A DNA stretch of 64,000 nucleotides from positions 52,616,954 through 52,680,953 of the forward strand of contig CM056742.1 of the NCBI GenBank assembly GCA_029851415.1. The letters are read 5' to 3'. Source of the DNA: Eretmocerus hayati. Lineage: Eukaryota > Arthropoda > Insecta > Hymenoptera > Aphelinidae. The position numbers and the translations under genes were made by a program. Each line of letters opens with the position of its first letter. The first letter of the stretch is position 1. A model generated the notes under the pieces. The model was not told the DNA's origin and searched no databases. It worked only from the letters and a program-made list of their open reading frames with translations. Below, one piece after another: positions 34,826-46,010 of this stretch.

Positions 34826-37156
34826 ATGGCGACTTGAGCAGATTTTTCACAAGATCTCAAGTCACAAATCCAAGATTGTCTCGGCACAAAAAGGCAAGCT
34901 GACTTACTACCTATATTATAAGATCTTGAATTGAAGACATCTGGTACATATTTTGAAGAACTCGATAGACTTGCCTCTAGATTGCGCGGCGAGTACAGGG
35001 AGCGTGATTTTGATCGGATCGATGAAGAGATCGAAGAAGCTGAATTGAAGACTCGTCGAAAAGTGAAGCTCGAGACAATTTTAGCTGAAATCGGTATCAA
35101 TGAAGAACATCGTCAAATCATCATATCCCGGGCGCACACGCCACATGAAGAAACGGATACATCTATATTGGGTATCCCGTTGGCAAATAGCTCACACCAA
35201 GTCGTCCCTGGAATGCAAACGACTGATGACGCTTCCAGTAGAAATTTGGGGGTAAATACAAGCGGCTTCGCAAGTACGGGTCGTAGTACAGGAACCACAT
35301 TTAGGGTTCCACCGGTCACCCAGCAAAATGCAGCGCTACCGCAAATATCGGCACCTCAAACGTCATCCACTCAAACTGTAACAACAACAGCTGATCTATC
35401 CACATCTACATGGAATTCCATGCCTTCGCATGCGTCATCCTAAATTTTGCTGTTCACCCAAGAACAAATAGATAGAGGGATGGTACTGTCGAAAGTAACA
35501 GTTCGTGGGCAATACCAAATAACAATAGGTGATGACACCACGACTAGAACTGTCACTGCAACTCAAGGCGATTCGCTTCTATATAAGAACTCCGCAGGTT
35601 CAAGGGGTATGGCAGTCATGCAAGATACTGTTGGTAAGCAGTACCGAGTACCACGTGACTTGTTGGTACAAGTCGAAAGGGCCTTAGACGAGGTGACTCA
35701 AGCCCAAGCAACCCACGTCACGGAGTCACAGATCTTAACGCCTGGTTCTCTACAATCCTCGACACGTCAAGGTACTTCAAGAGTAACTTTTGACGATTAC
35801 CACAACGTAAGACATATCCGAAACGATGATAATTACAATGTGAGCGAATTTACGGCTGCGGTATCGCAATACTTTTCAAACCCATTAAGTTTTGGAAGAT
35901 CCGCGCTGAATGAGCACGCGCCTAGCTTCATACCTTCTTTCGGAAGAACACCTGGGAGTGGACCAATGAGCTCAACAGCACAAATTCCTAACAACATTGC
36001 TCAAGATTTTGGAGGCATGAGCTCCCCAAACAACAATATTTTTCGTAATGACCCTGTGGCTGCGAATACCGCGCCCGGAGGAAGGGTGTCATCAGAGCCT
36101 ATCTCGGCATCCAGATCACAGGGAACTGCTCATTCAAGTTATAATAAGCAGGACGTCGGAAAAATTGTTCGAGCTTGGAGAATAAATTTCACAGGCGGGA
36201 GGAATCAATCAGTATTAAAGAATTCATCCAACGAGTTGAAGAATGCCGTGCTTTGGCACACATCGATGATGAAGATTTACTCAACGCTATAACTGAGCTC
36301 AAGACTGGCGCAGCGCTAATTTGGTGCCGCCAAGCTCGTGAAAGATGGGCTACTTGGGACGACTTTTGGGCGAGCGCTTGTCACACATACGGTGTGGACC
36401 GTAATCCCCAACACAAGTTAGTGGTGGAAGCGCAGACGCAAACCCAAGGTGAAGAAGATCCTGCTAGGGATTATATCTCCAGTTTACTTACAATTTTAGG
36501 CACATTTGATAGACCTTGGGGAGAAAAATAACAGCTTGATCTTCTCTACAGGAATATGATCCCTGAATTGAGAAAACTGGTGCGTAGGCAAAAAATTACG
36601 GACATCGACTCTCTTCTCGAGCTTGCAAGAGACGCAGAGAGTATGTTATGGTCTGAGAAAAATTATAAACCACCACCACCCCCGGGAATGGCTCTGCTTC
36701 CAGAAGTGGCGTGTCGCAGCGCAAAGGTAGAGACCAAACAAAATAAATCTAATCTCGCGGCGTTGAGCGATCCTCCGACTAGTGAATTGGCTACTGTTTT
36801 GAGCAGACTCATGGAAGCTACGTCAAAATTGACTACTGTTTCACAGGCCCCGGCGGCTCCAGTTGCGCCATCGCCACAAAATCTCGAGTCTATCATCAAT
36901 AAAGCGATTGCAAACGCACTGAAAAATGCAAATCAAAATTCTGGGGCAGCTGCTAATCCTAGTGCACCGAATTCTACTTCGAACAACTCATCCGAGAAAC
37001 CTGCTGCCGATCAAGAGGCGAAGAAAGACTGGAGAAGAGGCAAGAAGAAGGAGAAGGATGCTGCTCAGGAGGGCGAAGAAAAAACTGACAGAGTTGTCAG
37101 CAAATACAACGCCAACAAAGAGCCAGGCCCCAAAGAAAATATGCAGTGTTACGGCT
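34826..37156 (+). pseudogene. gag: Gypsy-2 gag
   Basis: The frame from ATG at 34826 contains two early stops, another at 35441, a frameshift near 36180 and a stop at 36529. The readable pieces align with the intact gag at 57367-59481. Examples are KIVRAWRINF, FIQRVEECRALAHIDDEDLL, TELKTGAALIWCRQAR and KNYKPPPPPGMALLPEVAC, the capsid-type region followed by the proline linker. The first cysteine pair of the zinc knuckle ends at the MITE junction at 37156. The second half of the knuckle, with its histidine and last cysteine, lies beyond 37716. Gag would form the particle and bind RNA in an active copy; this one cannot be made. Confidence 0.85.
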
Positions 37157-37711
37157 CACAGTGGGGTGAAACATGCATTTTGGGCCATGAGTTGTATCCG
37201 CGCGAATTCTTGACCGATTGACCTTATTCAAAAGAAATTCTCTTCGTTTTTCCATCCTCCACCACGTCGCACTGCAACAATCTCTATCAAGGCCGTGCTG
37301 AATTCTTGGACAGGCATTAATTGTGGAGCCATTCACCCGTTTGTAATGGGTTACATGTGCCCAAAAATGGTCAGACTTAAGACTATAATGATATATACGC
37401 TTCCTAGACCACCTTGAAGGAGAATTAATAACCTCGGGAGTGCAAAACGACTTGCGAGATCTGGTCAACACTCTTAGCACCATCTCTGCCAAATACAGGT
37501 CTGGTGCACAGGGATGTATTATGCTCCCGTCTCGCATACAGGGCAATATTAGATGCCTTCCTGAGACTCCAGGATGATTCTACTCAAGTATGTTGCAGTG
37601 CTACGTGGTGGAGGGTGGAAGAACAAAGAATCTCTTTTGAATGACGTTGATTGGTAAAAAATTTGCGCGGATACCATTTATGGCCCAAAATCGATGTTTT
37701 ACCCTACTGTG
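37157..37711. mobile_element. 555-bp TIR element inside the gag zinc knuckle
   Basis: Termini CACAGTGGGGTGAAACATGC and, read on the minus strand from 37711, CACAGTAGGGTAAAACATCG begin inverted arms of about 110 bp. The flanks CGGCT (37152-37156) and TGGCT (37712-37716) look like a 5-bp target duplication with one change. The flanking gag frame is continuous when the insert is ignored. CAC-initial termini and a GC-rich 5-bp duplication are compatible with Transib-type MITEs, but I cannot assign it. Confidence 0.75.
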
Positions 37712-37716
37712 TGGCT

Positions 37717-37904
37717 GCGGGTGGCCAGGTCATATCAGACTCATTTGTTCTGAGTGTTCGGGAAAAGCGGGAGGGGGGGACAAGTAGATGAGGTCGTTGC
37801 TGTCCCCAGCCAGGAGCATGAGACCTGCCCAGGGCTACCACCTTCTCCTGATCTTGCTGCTAATGATGAACTCCCTCCGATTTTATGTGAAGATCGTGGA
37901 AAAA
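37717..37904 (+). pseudogene. Gypsy-2 gag end and gag-pol junction
   Basis: This begins with the second half of the zinc knuckle and continues through a GGDK or GRGGQVDEV region, depending on frame. The linker that follows resembles the N-terminal pol region of the intact element in position, but not strongly in sequence. It is cut by the Penelope-derived insertion at 37918. Confidence 0.55.
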
Positions 37905-37975
37905 CGCATTATATTGGTTTCTTCAATCGATCTGGGAGGACTAGGGGCCGTGTGGATGAAATGATCACGACCATT

Positions 37976-38037
37976 TGTGCAAATTCAATATATTTGCGAC
38001 GTTTCGTCAATACAATCCATTGACCTCATCAGGCACA
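37976..38037 (-). ncRNA. Hammerhead ribozyme-like motif, left arm
   Basis: On the minus strand TGTGC, then CTGATGA, then a stem GTCAATG/ATTGAC, then GAAAC, then a short A/T segment and GCACA form stem I, the conserved core and stem II in the hammerhead order. Stem III is weak. The arm is an inverted copy of 38156-38217. Confidence 0.55.
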
Positions 38038-38087
38038 CTAAACAAATCTTCTTACAATTACATTATAAGATTATAGTGAGATATAGA

Positions 38088-38119
<32 letters not shown>

Positions 38120-38155
38120 AAGTAAGTATATAGATTAGTAAGAAGATTTGTTTGA

Positions 38156-38217
38156 TGTGCCTGATGAGGTCAATGAATTGCATTGACGAAACGTCGCAAA
38201 TATATTGAATTTGCACA
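38156..38217 (+). ncRNA. Hammerhead ribozyme-like motif, right arm
   Basis: TGTGC (38156-38160) pairs with GCACA (38213-38217). CTGATGA lies at 38161-38167, stem II is GTCAATG/CATTGAC, and GAAA lies at 38188-38191. Stem III cannot be drawn convincingly, which is also true of many Penelope-associated minimal hammerheads. Activity is unproven. Confidence 0.55.
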
Positions 38218-38334
38218 AATGGTCGTGATCATTTCATCCACACGGCCCCTAGTCTTCCTAGATCGATTGAAGAAACCATCTAATAATATAAAAAAGGGGA
38301 AGATTCAAGTTTATTATACTCCGCATTATATTGG

Positions 38335-38602
38335 GAGTATAAAAAATAAACCGGACCATTTCCCTCGTTGGTGGGTGGACGTGGACATTGACAAGTTGAG
38401 CGTTCGCGCACTGTTCGATCCGGGTGCTTCGAAAACAGCCCTCGGCCCAGTCGGTCTTCAAATAGCGACAGCTCTAGGCCAAAAAATTGAACCTTATTAT
38501 GATCCAGGCGCCAGACTCGCAGATGGAAATTGTACACCTATACTTGGAGAGGTTGAACTTCCTTTTACTATTGGGGGAGTCATCAGAAAAGTATGGGCCA
38601 TC
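38335..38602 (+). pseudogene. Gypsy-2 protease region
   Basis: The frame includes FPRWWVDVDIDKLSVRALF and then DPGASKTALGPVGLQIATAL. This aligns with the intact protease core DTGASRTAVGPIGLQLAAAI, but the catalytic DTG is changed to DPG. The domain is cut by the LINE at 38610, and its end resumes after 41869. Confidence 0.85.
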
Positions 38603-38609
38603 GTGCTGA

Positions 38610-41600
38610 TAGATAGATATATAAGCCTTTATTTGCTCTAGTTGGCAAAGAAATAGATATACATTTGGTCATATAAATTTGATAATTTCCGACAATAATA
38701 TCATGTCTGCACAACAGTACTTATTAATACTGAGTCGTAATGCTTAATTTGGTCGAGGCCATAATCAGTTACATACTATATCACAGTTGTGTTGCGTCAT
38801 TTGCTGATAATTGACGCGGAGGGAGAAAAATATGAAAAAAAAGAAATACTTCTGTAGAAAGTTTGAAAATTGAGTAATACTGGTGGAGTTCAGTTCTGAA
38901 CCTCAGGGATGATGGGGAGATCTTGGGAATCAAGCTCGAGGAGGTAAACCTTGAGTGCTGCCTTGAATGATGAGAGTGATGGAGAGTGGCGCGAAGAAGG
39001 GGGAAGAGAGTTCCAGAGTCGAGCACCCCAATACTGAAAAGAGTATTCAGTGGTGGCGAGTCGAATCCTGGGGATGTTGAGCTCTCTTCCATCACTCCGA
39101 CTGGTAGACCTGTGCTGATACTTGGTAAACATTGCAGCCAAATAGCCAGGCTCTTTTAATTTCAGTATTTTGTACATGAGAATGACTGCAAAATAAATTC
39201 TACGTGAGTCTGAGCGTAGCCAGCCCAGGCGTTCCCTGTACAGAGTAATGTGTTGGTCCCTCTTAACGCCAAAAATATATCGCACACATGAGTTGCTCAT
39301 TCGTTGCAGTCGCGTCCGTTGTTTGTCGTCCGCATCTAAATACACTACTGTACAGTAGTCCAGGTGAGGTTGGACTAGGCTTTCAACTAGTCTACAGCGG
39401 AGAGTCTCGGTGGTACACGCCCTGATGAATCTCAGACCATACAGGGCTCTATTGACTTTTTTCGTTACTTGATCAATCTGAGATTCCCATTTAAGTTTAC
39501 TGTCCAGTGTCACACCAAGACTCATTACCGTATAACTGAAGGGGATCGTCACCCCGCCCGGCATCGCAACACCCGCAAGGCCCATCTGCCTCAGCTCATT
39601 GATATTATCTCTTGATCCGAAATAGATGGCTTTGGTCTTGCCAGCGTTGAGACGCAAGCCGGAGGCCCTAGCCCACCCAGCGACGAGTTGAGCTGCTTCC
39701 TCAAGTCGAGCAATGCCCTCATCTAATTCACTCTTCTCGACGTGGAGATAAATTTGGAGGTCATCCGCATAGAAAACGTGCTTGATTTGTTGTCCGCGGA
39801 GTACTTCAGGCAGATCATTTACATACAAACTGAACAGAAGTGGCCCTAAGACAGAGCCTTGAGGCACCCCCAAATTGGTGGTTAGCCAATCAGAGTCACC
39901 ACTATTCTTTGAAGTAACTAGTTGGGAGCGCCCTTGAAGATATGATCTAATCCACATAAGTGCTGTCTTCGAAAATCCCAATAGACGCAGTTTTAGAAGC
40001 AACTTTGATGGAGAAATGGTGTCAAATGCTTTGCTGAAGTCGGATAGCAGGGGCAACGTGATTTTCTTGTTATCTCGAGCCATTCGAACGTCATCAGTTA
40101 GCTTCAGTAAGGCTGTCTGTGTGCTATTGTATTGGCGAAATCCTGTCTGGAGGGAGTCCAACAACTTTTTATCTTTGAGGTACTCCATGAGTTGGTCATG
40201 AGCTATTTTTCCAAGGACTCTGGAGAGAAAACAGAGCAAAGCAATGGGTTCAAAATCGGATGTAGCAGATGGAGTAGTTGTCTTTTTCAGTGCTATTAAT
40301 TGCGCTCTCTTCCACGTCTCAGGAAAAACGCCTAGAGCAAAGGAGGAATTGAAGATCTTAACAATAATCTCACTCATGGCCGGGAGAGCTTTGGCGATCA
40401 TGATCTGAGGAATCCCATCCACCCCACGTGCTTGTGATGAAAAATGTTTCACAACCAAGATGACATCAACCTGGTTAGTGGGCTTGAATGAGAAGCCTGT
40501 GTCATCAGCCGAGGAGACAATTTTCTTTGCTTCTTCAATATTCTCGTGGGGTGATATGGGAACGCCTGCAAAGTGTGCATTCAGCTCGTCCGGTGTGAAA
40601 CCATGTAATTCTTCCTCCTTGCTTTTGGGAAGGAGGCCAAGGTTGCGCATTTCTTTCCAGATGTTTTTGTTCTGATTCAGAGCATCTAATAGATGATAGT
40701 GTAGGGAGGTATTTCGCTCTTGTTCTATGCGCTCTTCAACTTCCTGGCTGAGACGATGAAATTCATCCAGGGCAGCTGCCCGGCCCGTACGCCTGTAGCG
40801 TTTTTCTGCTGCACGACAGCTTTTAATTAGCAGTTTTAGCTCAGGACCAATCCATGGGGCTTCGTTCTTTAGAGGCATGACTATTTTAGGCGGTGCCAGA
40901 AGGTCAATGGCCGCGCGTGAGTTTTCATTGAGACATTTCACGGCTCCCTCCAAATCAGATTCAGAATTGTCTATCGCTGTTAAGTCCATCTGTAGTAGCA
41001 CTTCATTGAGCTGACCCGGGTCTATGCTGTTATACTTGCGGAAAGAGAATGGTTTCTTTGCCTCTTCAGGAACAAAGATGTTTAGTGTTACTTCAATGGG
41101 TGCGTGACCTCCAAAGCACGGAAAATGGATGTTTTGAAGGTCTAGCAGTGTGTCATTGTCGTCGACCAGTATCAAGTCAATCCATGTCTGCGAAGTGTTA
41201 GTATGATGTGTCGGGCCATGTTGGGCAAGCTGTAGTGACAGTTCGTCAGTCAGTCGTCTGATGGTGTTCGCGTCGGACGAAGTCGACAGCAAGTTAGCAT
41301 TCAGGTCCCCCATTATGATTTTGTGACTGTAGTCACTGGCTAGATCTCGCAATATATTGAACATATCAGTATCCTTTTGCATAGGAATATGTGGAGGTCT
41401 GTAAATGACCCCCACAAGGATGGGAGGAGAGTTTTCCTGCTGCACGCTACAAAATAGATATTCTGGCTTGAGAGGTTTACCCTTACACATTGTATCTGAT
41501 TGAGCCAGTATCTTTACCTTATGATCATTGCGTACGTAAAGGGCAACGCCCCCTCCCTCTCTATTGCGGTCTTGTCTGATCACTGAATACCCTTGAACCT

Positions 41601-41862
41601 GGATGAGGTTGCTGTCAACTTTCGACTCTAACCATGTCTCGGCAACACCGAAAACATGAAAAGATGAGTCTTGAAAGATATGGGAGAGGGAATTCCTCTA
41701 TGTGACCAGGTAATGAAGTAACATTAAGGAATCCTGCCCTTAGATGATTTCCCTTCCCCGTTGTATCCCCAGATGGCGCTCCCAGTCACGATGATGCTTC
41801 TGCTTTCTGCCCACCTGCTGACTCTGATTTCTGATCGCGGGTTTCAGAAGGCAGTCCCCAAG
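38610..41862 (-). mobile_element. Non-LTR (LINE) element inserted in Gypsy-2 pol
   Basis: A 3.25-kb insert is flanked by GTGCTGA (38603-38609 and 41863-41869), so the host pol frame continues across. The 3' end on the left has AATAAA followed by a short TATC repeat, typical of LINE tails. ORF2 is nearly complete (endonuclease plus RT). The region right of about 41740 holds only the remnant end of an upstream ORF, so the copy is 5' truncated. The domain order and motifs resemble Jockey/CR1-group elements, but I do not assign a clade. Confidence 0.85.
38890..41740 (-). CDS. LINE ORF2: apurinic-type endonuclease and reverse transcriptase
   Basis: From an internal GTG (41583) the frame is open for 897 codons. 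Endonuclease motifs are GGGVALYVR (11-18), YRPPH (61-65), GDLNANLL (92-99) and GGHAPIE (158-164). RT motifs are GFRQYNSTQTALLKL (481-495), DFSKAFD (515-521), GVPQGSVLGPLLFSLYVNDL (572-591) and FYADDLQIY (604-612). A C-terminal region with YWGARLWNSLPP follows. The true N terminus is further upstream: a GFLNVTSLPGHIEEF segment near 41735-41690 starts the endonuclease, and a one-base frameshift near 41690 separates it from the rest. ORF2 would nick DNA and copy the element's RNA. The frameshift probably inactivates this copy. Confidence 0.9.
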
Positions 41863-41869
41863 GTGCTGA

Positions 41870-44229
41870 GAGAGGCAGATGCCGACATGTTCATTGGTGA
41901 AGATCTTATACGAGCTCTTGATGCGCAATTATCACCGCGCGAAAATATGCTTCGCCTCGAGGGACGATCGGGACTCCTTCTTGTCAAACTGGCTTCAATG
42001 ACATGCGGTGAATCGACTGTATCCTCTGCTGGATTGGCACATTTCGCAAAAGCTCAGAGAGACAAGCTGCAGCAAATGTTGGATAGGACGCTCACAGAGA
42101 GCACACCAATGAAGCAAAAATATTATCCAGTATCCAAGAAACTTGAAGTTGACATGCATAAGCAAGTCAACGAGTGGTTGGACCAAGGGATTGTCCAGAG
42201 ATCCCTGTCTCAATGGTCGAGTCCTGTAGTCATGGTATTCAAACCAGACGGGACCTATGGCATGTGCGTCGACTATCGCAAATTGAACAGAAAGGCAGAG
42301 CTATGCGCCAATCCTCAACGATTTATGGACGTGATAATGCGGAAACTACGCAATGCAAAATATATCTCGGTTGTGGACCCAAGCAAAGCGTTTTCGCAGA
42401 TAGAGCAAGAAGGAGAGTCTATTCCTATGACCGCATCGTAGTTCAAAATCTAGGTTTATTTGAGTTTGTGGTAACACCGTTCGGTCTCTCAGGAGCGCCA
42501 TCTACCTGCCAACAACTTACCGACATGGTCATTACACGAGAATTATCGGAATGGGTAGTTTCAAATTAAAATGAATCACTAATTGTGACCGAAACCTTCA
42601 AAAAACACATCGAAGTTCTGGAAAAATTCCTCAACCGCCTGAGCGAATCTAACCTCACTGTCAATCGTGGAAAAAGCGTTTGGTGCGCAAAGGAGGCTAA
42701 ATTTTTGGGACTGTCAGTAAATCAAGACGGTTGCCGTCCAGATCCCTCCAGAATTTCACCAATCATGAATTTCCCAGTACCAAAAAAGATCAAAGAATTG
42801 CAGAGCTCTTCAGGCATGGTCTCACGGTACAGAAATTTGTTGAAAGACTTTGCAACCATTGCTGAACCTCTTACAAGGCTCACAAAGAAAAACGTGAAGT
42901 ACGTATGGGGCACCGAGCGACAAGAGTCTTTTGATAGGATTGAAGCACTAGTCGCAACAGCTCCGGTTTCAGCCCAACTTCCATTTGAATCTGGACATCA
43001 GTTCTGTATCCAGACCGATGCCTCGAACACGGGCCTGGGTGCAGTGCTCACCCAATGATCGACGACGAAGAATGGGTTATTTGCTTTGCTAGTCGCGTAC
43101 TCACGCGTGCAGAGGCTAATTATTCGGTCAGCGAACGGGAGGGCCTTGCAGTTCTGTGGTCGATCCGTAGATGGCGCTGTTATGTTCAAGGATACCACTT
43201 TAAAGTGATAACCGACCATAGTTGTCTAATGTGGTTATGCAACTTGAAGAAGCCGACAGGACGTCTAGCAAGGTGGGCTCTCGAACTACAATCGTACTCG
43301 TTCGACATAGAATACCGCAAGGGTAAGCTTAATGTCGTACTCGATCGCTTATCTCGCATGTATGAAGATGAAACAGAGGAGTGGTTAGCTGCTGTGCAAC
43401 CAATGGTGCCAGAGACGCAAGATGCGATGCTACTTAGAAACGTATCAAGCAGTCTCAGAAAATCCTGAGGATTACCCACATATGAAGATCATGGGGGGTC
43501 GATTATACATCTGGCGGCCAAATCGCATACTAGAAGATCTCGTATCAGACGACGATGCCTGGAAGCTCGTTCTGGGCAGGAAGCAAAGGGCACAAGTCAT
43601 GTCTGAAAGACACTGCGAAGCAACGGCTGGTCATTTCGGCCGCACCAAAACAGTAAATTGTATTGCACGTTATTACTTTTGGCCCAGCCTATACAAGGAT
43701 GTCGTGAACTTTGTAAGAGGCTGTTCCATCTGCCAACAAGTGAAAGTGCAGGAACTACCTCCAGCGGGATTCATGGGTAAACGACAAGCAAAGAATTTTT
43801 GGTCAATGGTATCTGCGGATTGTATGGGCCCATACATCTGCACGGTCCAGGACAACAAACATATCATCGTTTTCGTGGATCTCTTTACTCTATGGGTAGA
43901 GATCGTAATAACGAGACGCGCTGACGCAAAAACCGTCATCAAGGAACTCAAGGAGCGAATTTTTATGCGCTTCGGTACGCCAGAGATTTTCCATCCGGAT
44001 AATGGCAAGGAGTTCAAAAACAAAGAACTTACGACGTTCTTGACGGAAAACGGCACCAAACAATCATTCAGTCCAGCTTATCATCCACAAGCAAATCCAA
44101 CGGAAAATAAAAACCGTACGCTCCGCGCTAGGATAACAGCATTCGTGACTGAGAATCACAAAACATGGGATGAAAAATTACCTGAGCTGATGTTTGCGAT
44201 AAACACAGCTTCACTGAGGAAAGGATATA
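41870..44229 (+). pseudogene. pol: Gypsy-2 pol: RT, RNase H and integrase
   Basis: The pieces follow the intact pol. The RT region has QKYYPVSKKLE, SQWSSPVVMVFK and CVDYRKLN (41870-42440), then a frameshift and TPFGLSGAPSTCQQL (to 42569). After a stop the frame resumes at IVTETFKKHIEVLEKFL. The YLDD active site is replaced by a stop-containing sequence, so RT is dead. RNase H shows CIQTDASNTGLGAVL (about 43010) and FASRVLTRAE. The integrase zinc domain has ERHCEATAGHFGR and CSICQQVK, and the core has ADCMGPY, FHPDNGKEF and NPTENKNR. The frames break at about 42400, 42570, 43058 and 43440. Confidence 0.9.
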
Positions 44230-44705
44230 GTTGTGAGTACTATACGGGAGTAACGGGCACTATACGTAAAGTAAGTTCCGGTCTTACTCGCTATGAAGTA
44301 GCCCGTACTCTTCATAAAGTTGTCAGAACTATCTGGAGAGTTGGCGCCTTTGCAGCATCTGAATGTGCATTCAAGGACATATATGTCGGCTATGCGGGAA
44401 TATATAAACAATTATAGAATGTTCTGAAGGCGTAGAATATGTGTCTGCCTCATCACAATCTTTCTTCTGATGAAGATGAGAATATAAGATCGTCACATGC
44501 AGGTTCGAACAGGTTATAACAAGGCGTGCATCAAAATGTGTAAACACGGTGCCGCGAGGAATAATATCTAGTGAGCGCTCCGTACTCTCCAAATAGTTGT
44601 CACAACAATATCGCGACTGGTGGCTACTCTCCAGTAACATTAGCTATACTTTCTGCATAGAGTGCTCAGAGCTATATTCTTCTCTCAGTGTACCCAAGAA
44701 TCGAC
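44230..44705. mobile_element. About 475-bp insertion in the integrase region
   Basis: The integrase frame stops matching the intact element at about 44229 and resumes at about 44705 (PAFLNLGRN). Inside there is an inverted repeat (AGTTGTCAGAACTATCTGGAGAG against its complement near 44585-44610). Exact ends and target duplication are not clear. Confidence 0.5.
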
Positions 44706-45981
44706 AAAAATGTGTCCAGCGTTCCTGAACTTAGGGAGGAACCTCACGCCTCCTCATACATTTCGTAGACAAGAGGATGTGGCAGCTGCAGAAGCCGCAG
44801 AGGCTGAAGAACTTGGAACATAGGGGGAACCATATGGAAAACCTGAGTAAGTTGCGTGAAATTGCAGCAGACAACTCAGCTAAAGCGCAAGAACGCCAGA
44901 GCAGATATTATAATGCTTATCACCGTGACGTGCAATATGCAGTTGGCGAGAAAGTTTGGATGCGCAATCGCATTTTGTCGTCTGCAGTTGAAGGTATTTC
45001 CGCTAAACTTGCACCAAAATACCGAGGACCCGGCAAGGTTTCAGCAAAATTGGGTGAGAATGTATACGATGTGGTCGCATAGAGATATAATACCAATAGA
45101 GGAGGCATGACATAGGGGCCGCTGTAAGTGGCCACGGCAAACGATCTTGGACGATGTAGAAAGAGAGAGAGAAACGCTTTGATGCTCATAGGAGGGAGGA
45201 ATCCATAGAGGTCTATACCTCGGCTACCCCCGCCACGCTGCCCGTAGACAGAGAGAGCGAAACGCTAAATTCGTCTCTCTCATCGAGACCGCATGCCTGC
45301 TCTATTGGTATTATATCTCTATGGGTGGTCGACGATGATGACGTCTCACTCGGAACATCTCCAGTATGCGATCTCAAGCCATTTTTCTCAAACGAGAAGG
45401 AACCGGACCGGACAGATGCTGTTTCTGAAAGATACGAGAGTAATGCTGTTTCTGAAGAATACGAAAGTAATGCTGTTTCTGAAGAAGACGAGGGCGTGAC
45501 GACTGCAGTGCAGAACGACCTCGATTTTCAACCAGACGATTCCAACGATGAAATTGTAAATGATGCGCAAACGCGATTGCGAGCGAAACCGTGGGGCAGA
45601 CCCCGGGAAACGCGTATAACCGTGGATACCGGAGCACCGTCAGCGCGCGATCCGAACACTGCGACCGTTCCGCAGAGTTCGTCCGATGCAGAAAGCGAAC
45701 AACCTGCGAATGATCCGTCGTATGCGAAAAATGATCAGGGAACGGAAGATACACCGGAAATGAATGACCAATGCGCGGAGACCAATCAGCACCCCAATTC
45801 AAATGCCGTGAGACATCGCAGACGACCTAAAGGTTCGAAAAAGGCACCATCGCTGCAACTATCATCGAACAAGACATCACCTCGGAAAACTCGGTCAGGA
45901 AAGATCATTTCATCTTCTCATTATCGATCGATCATTTATATGTTCCAACATATTAACCTCTCACCACTCACACCATCATAA
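44706..45981 (+). pseudogene. Gypsy-2 integrase C-terminal domain and AT-hook tail
   Basis: The sequence contains SRYYNAYHRDVQYAVGEKVW, RNRILSSAVEGISAKLAPKY and GENVYDV, matching the integrase C-terminal part of the intact element. After the 45078-45323 insertion the tail is acidic and then basic, with AT-hook-like KPWGRPRETR and HRRRPKGSKK pieces. These parallel the two AT-hooks of the intact pol. It ends at 45981. A 14-codon-like duplication (NAVSE repeated, about 45418-45480) is seen in this tail. Confidence 0.8.
45078..45323. mobile_element. 246-bp MITE in the Gypsy-2 integrase tail
   Basis: Termini CATAGAGATATAATACCAATAGAG and the exact complement flank a 246-bp insert. The duplication GTGGTCG lies at 45071-45077 and 45325-45331 (with one extra G at 45324). 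The 7-8-bp duplication points to a hAT-like MITE, but the ends are not the usual CAGNG. Confidence 0.8.
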
Positions 45982-46010
45982 CACCTCACCTCATCTCGGC
46001 AGGACACAAT

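Larger units (their letters stand above)
37918..38321. mobile_element. Penelope-derived insertion with two inverted hammerhead-like motifs
   Basis: A 404-bp insert in the pol frame is flanked by a 13-bp duplication CGCATTATATTGG (37905-37917 and 38322-38334). Its two halves are inverted copies of one another (GGTTTCTTCAATCGATCT at the left end, AGATCGATTGAAGAAACC near the right end), with a (TAG)n stretch at 38086-38119 in the centre. Each half has a hammerhead-like motif. Long target duplications, inverted partial terminal repeats and hammerheads are typical of Penelope-like elements. Confidence 0.7.

Noticed and set aside
38086..38119. CRISPR-like short repeats
   Set aside because: It is a simple (TAG)n microsatellite; no spaced repeat array is present anywhere in the window.
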